From NCBI GenBank assembly GCA_947650285.1, contig CANTFL010000174.1, positions 1 to 64,000 on the forward strand: 64,000 nucleotides of DNA, written 5' to 3'. Positions 10,600 to 21,444 of the stretch are shown here, piece by piece. Every line of letters begins with the position of its first letter. Position 1 is the first letter of the stretch. The notes below the pieces were generated by a model. That model saw only the letters and a list, made by a program, of their open reading frames with translations. It ran no database searches and had not been told where the DNA came from. Position numbers and translations under genes: made by a program. Source of the DNA: Hyaloperonospora brassicae (taxonomy: Eukaryota > Oomycota > Peronosporomycetes > Peronosporales > Peronosporaceae).

Positions 10600-13500
10600 C
10601 GCGTGGAGCTCTTCGACCTTTGCTCACTTTGCTATCGGATTCCACAGGTCGAATCTGAAGAAGCTTAAAACGGCTTTGACGACGGCGACACCAGCTCAAT
10701 GCTCAGTCTCTTCCACGATGCACGTTGCAGTTTACAACTCTACGAGCGCGTTGTGCCATTTGCGAGATCCCGAGACCTGCTTGCTGTGAGTGTTGCCAAC
10801 AACTGACCGTAAAAGCTAAGCTCAACGTGTCACAGGGCCAAAAAGAGCGCCGAGTCTGCCAAGTGTAGCGCGCGCGTCACCACTCCACAGACTGTCTGTT
10901 TGTACAAAGAGCTGCCTACGGGAAAGAAGATCTGATCGCGCGACCGGAAGTGGTTCCACAGCTCGTCTGCTTCTGGAACAGAAGGTTTTCAAGCACTGGT
11001 GAGCCAGTGTCTCTAGTACGCCTCCTTTCGTGATGGGTCATACAGAGCAAGGGCGGGCTTGAGCTGTTGTGCACAAATCTGTGGGACTGCACAGAAACGA
11101 GGGTTCGAGCGACATGTCCGTGCTCCCTCCAGCAGTCGATATGAAAAGCAGCTGGCTGTTTCGATAGCATAGCGGAGGTTTATGCAAATATGAAGGACAA
11201 ACCTACCGTTCGATTGACGATGCCTTGTCGCAAGGAAGAATGGCCTCAAGCTTGTCGTTTTCATGTGTCAGACGATTGATTCGTCGGCATTCGAACAGCG
11301 CTTTGCTGCAACTATTGCCGAAGCGATCGATTGCGAAGGGCATGCGGAGGTCGGCAACTCAACAAATGCCACGCGCTGTTCGGTAGTTTCCTGCACCGAT
11401 ATCCTGACCACAAGCATCGTATATTGCCTTGATCTTAGCGGAAATGGTTGCTTATGATCCTGTTTTTAGTGCGGCGATGATGGCTAGGAATGACGATTAC
11501 GTATAGGAGATTAAGGAGGAGAAGTACAATAAGCTATAGCTGCACGATGGTGGGCTGACACAGCTGCGTGCTATTTGCAATTGATTGTCGCTTCCTGAGC
11601 TTTCTGGTTTGTCTCGAAGAGGATGAGTGTCGTCGCAGGCTGGAGACAGTGAAAGAGGTTCGTAAGGCAGACGGAGACAATAACACCTTTAGGCTCACAA
11701 AGAGTGCAGCCTTCGTCGCAGTTGGGCGTAGTCGGCGAACAAGATCAACGTCCGACGTGATACCTGCTCCGTGTTCGACGTGTTCGGGGAAAGCCACCGG
11801 GCAGCTCACGGAGCTCTCCGCTACCTTAACATACCGTGCGAAACACCCACAGCACTGCTGTCATCCCGACAACGTATACTGTCATTCACGATAGTGTCTG
11901 GTGTGCGTTTAGCAGTGCGTAAATGATTGACTTTCTTTGGTGATCGTCTCCTGTACTGCTCTGTCGCTCATCTTGGCAACAACCAATGGCTCGTTACCAT
12001 GATTCAGCAGAAATGCAAAGAGGTCGATGGACGCCGGATTTGACGACCTAACAGACGCAACAACACCATGGAGAACAACAAACTAGGGGGAGAAGTTTTC
12101 TCGCAGCCCTGTCTGCTCTGATCGTCCGTATGTAAAAGCGACCACATACCCTGAGGTATCCCGATGCTGGGCGATCGTTTCCTCAATCACATATGGCGGG
12201 GCAACTCTCCGTCATCAATCTGCGGGCTATGCGAAATACCTTTTGTTTGCATTTGAGCTTCAATACCGCTTCACCCTATCCTTCTTTCCTCTTTCTCATC
12301 GCGGTGTGCTTTCGCCAGGCACGTCTTTCCTGCTGTGGGGTTTCCAGTGTAGATAGGAGACCAAAGCTTTCGCATGCACAGCCCACGCGAGCTCTTACAA
12401 TGTCGCGATTGGCAACAATCCAGCGCAATGTGACACTTTCTGTGACATGCTACACAGCCATGCGAACGTGCTGAGAGATGGCCGAGTTGAATATTGCACG
12501 TGGATTCTCCCCACTATTTACACTGTCAACCACTCCATTGCTGCTGCTATCTCGGGCGGCTACAGTATTGTCACTGTCTGGAGCTCACACGCTGAAATAA
12601 AATGGAAACGAGGCACCCTCGCGCGTTGGATACGCAAGCGCTTCACACGTAGACAGAAGCACGACCCTCTGATGCTGTCGGTAGCCTCTCCATTGGGTCA
12701 CGCAATTGATACAGTCACGTGATCAAACGTTTATGTCGTCCCCTTTAGGTGGCACAGTTGAGCGAGGTCGAGTCACTGGAGGACGTCTGCTTGCGTAAGG
12801 CATAGCTGCGACTGACAGCACCGGAGTTTACGTGCTACTGCTACTGACCAGCGCATTCCACTTTACATGACTCGAGTCACTCGCCGACTCGTCGCCGTAT
12901 GCCTCACGTGTAGCACAGACCCTCTCCTACCTATCGATACATACGCTCCATATTGCCATCCAACAACTACGTGCAGAACGGGTGTTGGTGGTGCGTGAGG
13001 TTCACTCTGGAAGCGAATGAGTACCACTCGGACGATACGGACGATAATGAATGGGCGTTGCGCTTTGGTCCCCTTCATCCAGTGTTTCTGCACGCACATG
13101 AACGCGCAGGCAGCGCCAGATGCATCTGGTACCCCCCTCGCTACTGAAGACGAGAGACCTGGGGAGGTGAAGCAATCCAGCTTCATATTTACAAACCGCT
13201 AGTCTCGCAACGCTCACGCAGCTGCTGTTGATGCCTGGCGTCTCCTTACCCATTCCGCGACCTAAACACATCACCGCGGCGATCGGCTGATACCAATGAC
13301 GAGCTGTCGTCGGCATGCGCTCGAAACAAAAAGACGCTGGACTCAGCTGTCACGTCAGCGTCATCTGTAAAGCCAGCAAAAAAAACATAAGGTGCGAGCC
13401 AGCCTGACTCGCATCAAGATTTATCAATCGCCAAGTGTCGTCCGAACTTTCGAGAGCCCTTGTTCAGTCACCAGGGCAGCGCTGATCTCCATCGATCCAT

Positions 13501-14225
13501 TGCGTTCCAGAATGCCGACTCGTTGAACCCTCGCGCGGTGTTCGCGTGACACCGATCAGCGCTACATCCCGATATGCACCAGCTCTTGCTTCGCGTGCAG
13601 GCGCACTTCGCACTTGATCCGCTGACAATCGCTCTGAAACGTCGATGCCGTCGCCCTGTGGCATCACGACAGAGTCTCACTTGACTCGTCCATTCACGTG
13701 CACGCGACTTGATAAACGGCCGTGTAGCCCTCTCTGATGCCATCTAGGGATCCCAGATCCACACATGACGGTAGCTCAGCTCGACCAGAAAGTTGTGCAT
13801 GCCGCGGCGCAACACGTCTAGACCCGGGTAAGCTCGGACAGCATATAGACGACTCTAGTGCTTTTGCGAGCGAGATGGCACGAAGACTTGGGCGGCTTCA
13901 GCGGGACAGATCACCGCGATTTTTGTCCGATACGAAGTGAGTATGCTGTCCTTGCCCATAGCAACACGCATTTCGATATATCCGCTCATATACATCCCGA
14001 ACACTCAGATCAGACGCGGTGCACGATCCCTCGCTCCATGAACCTCGCTAGACCTTCGGTCAATCACTGACCTGTCCCATCAGTTCGTCGTGACCGGCCG
14101 TCCCAACTGATTAACGCGCAGTCCCACTACAGGCACAAGCGCGCTCTCTCCTGCCCTCCCTGCTGATCCCTTCCCCACAACACCCTCTCTTGGAAACATA
14201 TTCCTCCCCCTGTTTCTCGCTCCGC
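10600..14225. other. No gene recognised
   Basis: Many short ORFs on both strands have no recognisable domain. One minus-strand frame near 12310-12370 reads TGNPTAGKTCLA, which fits a Walker A pattern (GxxxxGKT), but it lies in a short frame without further NTPase motifs and may be chance or a relic. No RNA gene, transposase or retroelement motif was found. Confidence 0.4.
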
Positions 14226-14227
14226 CG

Positions 14228-14395
14228 CTGCGGGGAAAAAAAAAAAGAGATAAAAAAGACCCACAGAAAAAAAAAAAAAAAACAAACACCCACAAAAAAT
14301 AAAGATCACAAACAAAAACATTTTTTTTTTTTTAAACTTCCCTCCCCCGAACCCACAACAAACACCCCCCCCTAACCCCCCCCGCCCCCGTACAG
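14228..14395. repeat. Homopolymer-rich low-complexity tract
   Basis: Runs of A (up to about 16), T (about 12) and C alternate here, unlike any other part of the window. Plus-strand lysine-rich and minus-strand phenylalanine-rich ORFs arise from it and should not be annotated. It may be a genuine low-complexity tract or an assembly consensus artefact. Confidence 0.8.
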
Positions 14396-14761
14396 ATTTT
14401 AAATCGCGTGACGCCTCAAGAAATGCGCCGTGTTCCGCACCGCAGCTGCTCGTCATCGTAGACGCTGCGGTAGGAACAACGACACAACTTTTTGTTGTCG
14501 ATTCCTTTGAGGCATGTGAGCAATAGGTCAGCCAATTACTCAACGAAGAGCTCGTCTTTCTGCAGCAATAGATCGACGGGTTCGGTAAATCGTACGCAGT
14601 AGATGCCAATGCATCGAAGGAGCGCAACGCCGACGTCGGCGGTTTCGAACGCAGACATTGAGCACGAGCAGCTGCAGAGCGTAACACGTGACAGGGCGAG
14701 AGGCTGTAAACCACGAAGAGGTGCACGTGTCGACGCGGTGGAAAAGGAGCGATAGCGATCG
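14396..14761. other. No gene recognised
   Basis: Unique-looking sequence between the homopolymer tract and a family B LTR; nothing recognisable. Confidence 0.4.
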
Positions 14762-15231
14762 AGGATGAGGTGAGCCCGTTACATAAAAATTGGTACGAAA
14801 GTACCAATTTTGAATATTTTTTAATTTTTTTAACATTCAACTAATAGCATTCGAGAAAAGCGATGTTGTCGGAATATTACCTCTAAAGGTAATATCCGTT
14901 GGGGAGTCCACTTCTTGGTTGATGCACCGTGTGGATCAACCAAATTTACTACCAATCGCTGCTGGACGCGCGCAATGGGTGGTGGACAGAAGATACACAT
15001 AGGAGACAGTAGTTTAGTATGACCAATTTAAGACGAAAGGTGATTTAGTAAGACAAGAACTATATTATGTAAGAGTTCTACTTTTCCCTCAAGACAGATC
15101 TTTCGGGTTCTGTGTTGTCTTGGTCGCGCTTCCTCACGCCACGTGTACGTGACGTCGGGCGTTAGCACCCTTGTAGTGTTTTCAATACAAGGCATTGCTC
15201 AGTTATCTGAGCAAGAGCGTGCCCCGTTACA
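14762..15231 (+). repeat. Solo LTR, family B, left end degraded
   Basis: It matches 60902-61373 along its length. The right end is GCCCCGTTACA. The left end has decayed (the second copy shows GTAACGGGGTGAGCCCG at this place). Read on the opposite strand it resembles family A: the same TGTAACGGGGCAC start, the ACGCGCGCAATG block next to an ATTGGTGG-type block, and the double GTTACAT end. It is therefore a diverged relative inserted in inverse orientation. No target-site duplication is visible because of the damaged left end. Confidence 0.75.
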
Positions 15232-15560
15232 ATAATCGAGAGAGTGTGTGGACGGCAGGCCGCATGTGGGGGCACACACGTGACCGTTTTTGTCACTAAC
15301 GGTACAAGTGAGCTTTTCGCCGTCGAAAGGCATACAGAGATGAATGTTGTTTTGTCATGGAGTGGATGGTCGAAATGTTAATGTAGTTGCTGGGTTCATT
15401 GTGGTAGTTAAGAAGAATGGAAAGTTGGTCGAGGCATACATACAATAGTAGCGCAAGAAGAAGTAGTCGTAGTAGCAGTGGAATCGTCCCTCCATATAGC
15501 GGACCAAAATGTGTGGCGCTTTTGCCTCATACCTTATATGAAATGCTCTCATATGGAGGG
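15232..15560. other. 3' flank of the pogo-like relic, with inverted repeat
   Basis: No gene is seen. An inverted repeat, CCCTCCATAT (15487-15496 region) and ATATGGAGGG (15552-15561 region), lies just downstream of the transposase pseudogene and could be related to its terminus. Confidence 0.35.
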
Positions 15561-16385
15561 TCAATCTGAATCCATTCTAAGAAATGCATATATAATATAC
15601 TGAGTCTTTCGCATCGAGCACTGCTGTCTAACGTGCTCGGTAATACTTTCCAGCTTCTTCGTCAATTCGTCACTGTCATGCTGTAGCGAAATAAATGATG
15701 CCAGACGGGGACAACAGTCTGGAGCCTCGGATGGCCCAATCGTCACCTAATCGGCACTGTCACCATCATTGTCGATATCAATCACCTCATGCTCTATCAC
15801 TTCTGAGTCGCACTCGATCAGCTCGTTGTCGTCCACACCGATGTAACTAACGATACTGACGCTGCAAGTCAAATCTTCCAAAAGCTTGGTCAGCTCGTCA
15901 TTAACAGACCCATCGATGCGTTTGTTGTAGTCGCGTAGTTGGGTGAGACCGGCCATCGTTACCACCCCCACAATATCACACTTGCTCCAGCATTTGCAAA
16001 TAACTTGCTCGGATACCTCCTCCCAGCTTGATATAGCGAAGCACACAGCCTCCAGGATATTCAACTTTCGGTCGATTCTGGTGTGTATTGCATTTAAGAG
16101 CCATCGAAAAATTTCTGTCGTACCGCGATTAAAATGCCCGTGATATTCTTATCAAAAAAATACGTGCAAAATTGCTGGTCAAGAGAAGATCCATTCAAAC
16201 TTACCTGCGTCGAGCAATTGCAAGTGTGCTGTCATATTTGGCGGCAGGAATGCCAGCTTGACACTGTAGAATGTAACGGCGCCTTATTAACACGACGCGT
16301 TGTCCAGCAGGGAACTCCCGTGCATCTTGGCATCGAAATGCCGGAGTTACTTTGCAAACGTTGACCTTTTTCTCACGTAGTCTCC
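15561..16385 (-). pseudogene. pogo/Tigger-like DDE transposase, 3' part
   Basis: The minus strand carries hallmarks of the DDE_1 (pogo, Tigger, CENP-B) family in order: DNASC (second catalytic Asp, near 16295), two adjacent stops, FLPPNMTAHLQLLDA (16204-16253), NILEAVCFAISSWEEV with KCWSKCDI (15970-16064), and an acidic C-terminal region to 15561 with one in-frame TAG near 15747. A CAG/GTAAGT junction after LLDA could be a splice donor, but decay explains the frame break equally well. The 5' half is missing and ends abruptly at the LTR of A1 (16386). It is not found on the other side of A1. Confidence 0.65.
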
Positions 16386-16767
16386 TGTAACGGGGCACAC
16401 CCTTGCGTAACTTAACGCAAGGGTTCTCGGTGCCCCGACAGACGTACACGTGGCAAGCGAGGAAGGGTAAAAGCAGAACTGTTATATTAATATAATTAAG
16501 TCTTTAAACTACTGTCTCTCTGTTTGACTTAGCTTAACTATACTAATATAGCTGGATGTATGGTGACGTCTCGTCACCACTCATTGCGCGCGTCTTGCGG
16601 CGATCGGTGGGTTGATATCATCACGATATCAACCAATGAACAGACCCTTTGGTCGACCCTTCAATATCACCACTTTGGTGATATTGTTCAAAGAATATCC
16701 ATCTTTATATTCTTTATTGTCACTTTCCTTAAAGTGACAATTTCATGTAACGGGCTGCCCCGTTACA
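16386..16767 (-). repeat. Left (3') LTR of A1
   Basis: 382 bp, TGTAACGGGGCAC to CCCCGTTACA. Hairpins follow one another: GTGACG/CGTCAC, GTTGATATC/GATATCAAC, CAATATCACCA/TGGTGATATTG, ATTGTCACTTT/AAAGTGACAAT (16716-16741), and a terminal palindrome. Confidence 0.93.
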
Positions 16768-16782
16768 TCACCCCCCCCCTTA
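16768..16782 (-). other. Polypurine tract of A1
   Basis: The minus strand reads AAGGGGGGGGTGA directly before the 3' LTR. The A2 copy has the same G-run at 43514-43525. Confidence 0.75.
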
Positions 16783-16900
16783 ACTGATAGTCACCGTGTG
16801 ACTATCGAAAATATGGAGGCCACCCGTTGGCCACCATTGGGACAGGGAGCACTTGTTGGGTCCGTTCCATTCACTTTCCGCTTGACCTCGCATAGTTAAC

Positions 16901-18507
16901 ATGTCTACGCGAGGTGACTCAAGACCCACACAGCCCGGTGCTGTGCCAGCCTCTGCGGCAGACGATTCGTCGTCTGCCGCCCCTTCTTCGCCTGCAGCAA
17001 CAGGTGCTGCAGGTGCACGCGGTATCACACCGCGTGCGCACGATGTCCCTGACGTAGAGGTCATCTACTCTGGCGAGTCAGACGTGTCTAACTCGGGCAA
17101 TGCTCCAGAGGCGTTCGCTCACCGGCGACGCCTCAGTATTCGACAAGGCCACTGCCGAACGAACGGACTCGTGATTCGCATCACAGTCTGTTCGGCAGTG
17201 ATGATGATGATCAGGGTGGTGAAGAATTCTATTCCTCACCACTACCGGCTCGTGCGTCTTCGCACGAGCGTGATGACGATGGCGCGAGCCGTCGTCAATC
17301 TGGGAGCCGTGGTACCGACAAGGGTACCACTGTGAAACGTGATGAGTTGAAGCTGTGGCGTTTGCCTGAACGGCCCTTCAATGGTTCGTCTCACGAGACA
17401 GGCCAACACCATCGAATACCCTTATTCGATGCAACTGAGCTTCACGGCTTGAGTTCCAGCGCCAAGAACGTTCGCGCTGAGGAAGACTTTTATCTCGATG
17501 TCTTCCTTAGACATCGATGGTACAACGGCAACCATAAGCGTGACAAGGCCTCGCTTTTGGCTGCGTGGAACGCGTTCGTCCAAAACGTAAAGAATTTTGG
17601 ACGAGAAGGGTGGCTCAAGAAACTTGAGGCGACTAGCCTCAGGTTCGAACGGCGAACGCCAACCGGTGCTAGGTACCGGTTGCATTGTTTGTCGACTGAG
17701 GCAGACATTCTTTGCCTCACATGGGGGGACCCTTGTGCGAGTTGTATTGACAACTCGCAGCGTGCACATAGGGATGTGTACTCCCTAGATTCGCCCTGGG
17801 GAAGGGCACACATCTCGGCTGAGACGCGTGACGCGATTGCAAACTTGCAATCCGTCTACAAGCGCCTAGGGCGCGTGTTTACCGATGGGCCACAGGACTC
17901 ATCGGATGGGTCTCGTCATACTGGCGGACGAGACCTTCAACGTCCATCAACAGCTGAGATCGGGGCTCCCAGCTGTTCCAAGAGGGTGGATACCCCCGCC
18001 ACTGAACGAGGTAGCTCGTCCTTGATCCTGAATCGTCACGGTGATTCAAGATACGCTCCACTAGAAAGCGTTGATCACCGTGAGCATCCACCAAAGGATG
18101 TGGTGGAGGAGGAAAGACCTCCTCCAGATGATTCGACTCACCATCTCGACCCTTACGAGATGGATCGCGAAATCGATGAATTTCGCGATGACTTGAAGCA
18201 CGAGCGCGACCGGCGCTACGCTTTGACCGATACCGTGCGGAAGAACCGCAAGGGTCACGAGGCTGATCGGGCGAGGGATCGCGCCGATTATGCCACAGCG
18301 CAGCTTCAGGTCGAGCGGGATGTCCGCTCCCTATTCGGCGAGCTGGCGACAGCTCGCGGGGAGATATCTCGGTTGAGTTCCGAGGTATCATATCTGCGCG
18401 ACCAGACGGATCGTCTGGAGCGCGAACGCAAGAACTTGATGGATGTTCTTGAACGTGGGGGCTATCTTCATCGGAAGAAGAAGGCTCGTACTGACAGTAC
18501 GACCTAA
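16901..18507 (+). pseudogene. Antisense-strand ORF of family A, one frameshift
   Basis: It reads from ATG 16901 (MSTRGDSRP) and, after a 1-nt deletion near 17113, continues in the next frame as an uninterrupted 391-aa stretch ending at 18507. The A2 copy has the undamaged frame at the deletion point, so the ancestral protein was about 535 aa. The N-terminal third is low-complexity (S/A/P-rich, then acidic). A central block of about 150 aa rich in W, R and Y (EEDFYLDVFLRHRWYNGN) looks folded. Residues after about 250 of the second segment form a charged coiled coil ([15 protein letters not shown]). No known domain is recognised. It is convergent with pol and overlaps the chromodomain ORF at 17879-18507 on the opposite strand. 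A promoter firing rightward from near the LTR would be needed. Confidence 0.75.
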
Positions 18508-18589
18508 GCCTCCCCACGTAAAACGTAGGATGCGTGCGCATCTTACGTGGCAATTCGAGTGTGTATGCATTGCCCTTGCGATGCAACAC
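17879..18589 (-). CDS. A1 integrase C-terminus and chromodomain
   Basis: Open for 236 aa. It starts with the integrase end block ([20 protein letters not shown]), passes through a long charged proline-rich linker, and ends with a chromodomain ([12 protein letters not shown], then [18 protein letters not shown]). The chromodomain's aromatic positions are kept. In a working element this would be fused to the integrase upstream, but frame breaks between 18590 and 18860 separate it. Nearly all of it overlaps the plus-strand ORF. Confidence 0.8.
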   Translation of the reverse strand: MLHRKGNAYTLELPRKMRTHPTFYVGRLRSYCQYEPSSSDEDSPHVQEHPSSSCVRAPDDPSGRADMIPRNSTEISPRELSPARRIGSGHPARPEAALWHNRRDPSPDQPRDPCGSSARYRSKRSAGRARASSHREIHRFRDPSRKGRDGESNHLEEVFPPPPHPLVDAHGDQRFLVERILNHRDDSGSRTSYLVQWRGYPPSWNSWEPRSQLLMDVEGLVRQYDETHPMSPVAHR

Positions 18590-20622
18590 TCAAAATGGCC
18601 CAATGGATTTCGGCAGTAGTATACTACTGCCGACACTAGTGACTGCATGTCCAGGTAAGTTTACCGTAGACAGTAGTACTAGGTCGTTAACCTTAAATGA
18701 AAGAACATTTGCTCTTCCATTCTTGCCTGCGTTACGTTTCTGACGGTCCACCGCATTTGCGATGGAGTCCTGAACGAAACGGACTACCGCCTCTCAAGCC
18801 AGCAGGAAGTTCTCTGCTGACTCCTTGTTTTGTCTTTCAGTGCGCTTCGTGCGTACTGCTAAGAGATTGCTCTCTTCTTCAGCGAGGTTGTCTTCTTCCT
18901 CGCTGGAATAGTCGTTGACGATGCTGAATATACCAGCATCGTCATCATCATCCGTGTCAGTAATAGCGTCATCGCTATTATTGAGGTGATTTTCTTCATC
19001 GATATCGATCTGATCGACATTGGCATCATACGTGACGACGTTAGCGTCGACACGTGATGAGCAAGAGCCAAAACGGTTTTTGCTCGAGCGAGTCCCTCCC
19101 CCCTTATCCAAGAGTCACACTCTATAAGGGTGGGCACTCGTGGATGGCGTAGGCCATTCACGTAAAACGGTGTGTGCTGTGTTGAAGCATGCACCGAATT
19201 ATTGATGGCGAATTCCACCATGGGTAGGAATTCGCTCCAACTCGGAAACGAGTGGACATATCCTCGAAGGATCTCTTCGAAGACACGGTTCGCACGTTCC
19301 GTCTGACCATCCGTAAACAGATGGTCAGAAGTAGACATCTTCAACCGTGTTCCAAGAGAACGGAACACGGTTTGCCAAAATGCCGCCGTGAATCAAAGGT
19401 CACGGTTGGATACAAGTTCACGGGGTAACCCGTGCAGTCTAAAGACCGTATCCAGAAAGACACGGGCACAACCTTGAGCCTTGATTGACTCAGGGACAGC
19501 AGCAATATGGACCATCCTGCTGAATCGGTCTACAAACACAAGAATACCATTATTCTTGTGAGCGTCTTCGGGAAAACCGAAGACGAAGTCCATTGAAACG
19601 GACTGCCAGCACTCTGTCGGAACAGGCAGAGGCTGCAATGGCGCACGGGATGAAGGACTAGGCTTCACCCGTTGACAAACTTCGCAAGCACGGATGTACT
19701 TGCGAACAAACTGATACTGGCGGGGCCAGTAAAAGTCGCGACTTACTGTGAGGTAAGTCTTTTCCCTTCCACGATGGCCGCTTGTTGGGGCATCGTGACA
19801 CTCATACATGATGCGCAATCGCAAATCATGATGAGCGGGTACGACGACACGAGGCGTGTCGTCGGCAACAGCTGTATAGTACAGCAATCCGTTGCGTGTA
19901 CTATACCGATCCGATGAGGATCGGTACAAAGCCGGTAAATCCCTCATGGATTTACTGGATGGATTCACCAGATGATCCATCAATCGCAGAAGATCCTTAT
20001 CTTCCGTGTATGCCTTTCGTGCGTCGTCAAGTAAGCTTGACGACGGGACACTGGCTGTCAGTGTCGCAACAGTGGGCTTATCCTCACTGTTGGATTGTGC
20101 GTCCGGCTCGAAATCGGGCCGGCGCGAAAGAGCATCTGCGACGACATTCAGTCGTCCCGGTTTATACTCCACGGAGAAGTTATACTCCGCGAAGAAAGAC
20201 AGCCACCTCGCCATTCTTTGCGAGAGGTGTGGGCTGTTTACGGCCGTGCGTAATGACGCATGGTCCGTGTAGACAACAAACGGTCTATCTCCCAAGAGAT
20301 AGACGCGAAACTTAGCCAGTGCGTATTTCATGGCAAGGAGTTCCTTGTCATGCACTGGGTAATTACGATCAGCTGCTTGCAGCTGACGCGACTGATAACA
20401 GATGACGCGCTCCGCGCCATCTGCATCGAACTGCATTAACGCACAGCCGATTGCGAAATCGCTGGCGTCACAGACCACATGAAATGGTCTGTCCTGATCT
20501 GCAATCGCCAAGATCGGCGATTGCATCAAGCTTTGCTTGATAGCTTCAAAGGAACGCTGGCACTCAGCGTTCCATGACCACTTGACATTTTTCTTGAGCA
20601 AGCAAGAAAGATGAACAGTCAT
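18590..20622 (-). pseudogene. A1 RNase H and integrase (broken)
   Basis: 19393-20622 (409 aa) encodes RNase H (CDASDFAIGCAL, KELLAMKYALAKF, YTDHASLRTAV), the integrase zinc finger (H-H...CEVCQRVK) and the first half of the catalytic core (SMDFVFGFP). It stops just after the GLPRELVSNRD block, where the second catalytic Asp is Asn (codon at 19405-19407). A2 keeps Asp there. 18859-19368 continues the core to TDGQTERANRVFEE, with the catalytic Glu region. A strongly acidic insert (18890-19010) lies between core and C-terminal domain, and is also present in A2. Confidence 0.85.
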
Positions 20623-20652
20623 CTCGGCGTAGTTGCGCGATTACTTGTGCAA

Positions 20653-21444
20653 TTACGCCGCTAGTCGAAGGAACTTCCTTAGTCCCTTGACATCGACTGG
20701 CACTGGCCAGTCGGTGATCGCCTTGATCTTTTCGGGATCAGGGCGTACGCCGTGTTTACCCACGATGCACCCAAGAAGTGGTATTGCGCTAGCCGCGAAA
20801 ATACACTTCTTGAGGTTGGCGTACAACTTATGCTTGCGCATAAGCTGAAGAACCTGACGAACGTGAGTTCTGTGAACTTCAACGTCCGTCTTCCCGTCCA
20901 TAGCCCGGCTATGAACGAACACATCGTCGAAGTAACTCGGTGCGAAGTCTCGCACCGGTCTCAACAGATTTGTTAGACATCTGTTGAATGTTGCAGGGGC
21001 ATTACTCAGCCCCTGTGGCATCACTAGCCACTCCCACAGCATCCCGCTGGGGGTACTCACTGCCGTGAACGGGACGTCCCGTTCACGCATCAGGATCTGA
21101 TAGAATCCATCCATCAGATCCATGGACGAAAAGATGGTACTCTTTGACATACCATCGATGATTACGTCCTTCCTCGGTATCGGCGTCTGAGCCGGTACCG
21201 TTGCAGCATTCAACTTGTTGAATGCGTGCACTATCCGCCACCCTCCTGTGGCCTTTCGCACACAGAAGGTCGGAGAGCTGTGAGGGGATGTTGATTCCCT
21301 CACATGGCCCGCTGCTAAGCGATCGGCAAAGAACTTGTCGATCGCTAGTACTTGTTCACGAGGCAGTGGCCACTGCTTCATGACACAGTACTTCGAGCCC
21401 GGTTTGAGCTCGATCTCGTGTCGAGTGCCTTTGTCCTTAGGCAA
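20653..21444 (-). pseudogene. A1 reverse transcriptase
   Basis: 263-aa open frame with the Ty3/gypsy RT blocks in order: WRIVHAFNKLNAATVPAQTP, FSSMDLMDGFYQI (first catalytic Asp), TAVSTPSGMLWEWLVMPQGLSNAPATFNR and SYFDDVFVHS (catalytic DD pair). It is cut from protease by one TAG (near 21443) and from RNase H by two stops near 20640-20652, where A2 has sense codons. The domain itself appears complete. Confidence 0.88.

Noticed and set aside
10369..10699. His/Pro-rich and Val/Ala-rich ORFs near the effector promoter
   Set aside because: They are different-frame readings of the GGTGG minisatellite.
12310..12370. Walker A-like TGNPTAGKTCLA on the minus strand
   Set aside because: The frame is short and no Walker B or other NTPase motif could be placed nearby; kept only as a remark.
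14080..14840. 237-aa minus-strand ORF with Phe-rich stretch
   Set aside because: It reads through the homopolymer tract and part of a family B LTR; no domain is seen.
16150..16216. Intron within the pogo-like transposase, giving a spliced domesticated gene
   Set aside because: The donor looks good, but adjacent stops upstream and a stop downstream make decay the simpler reading.
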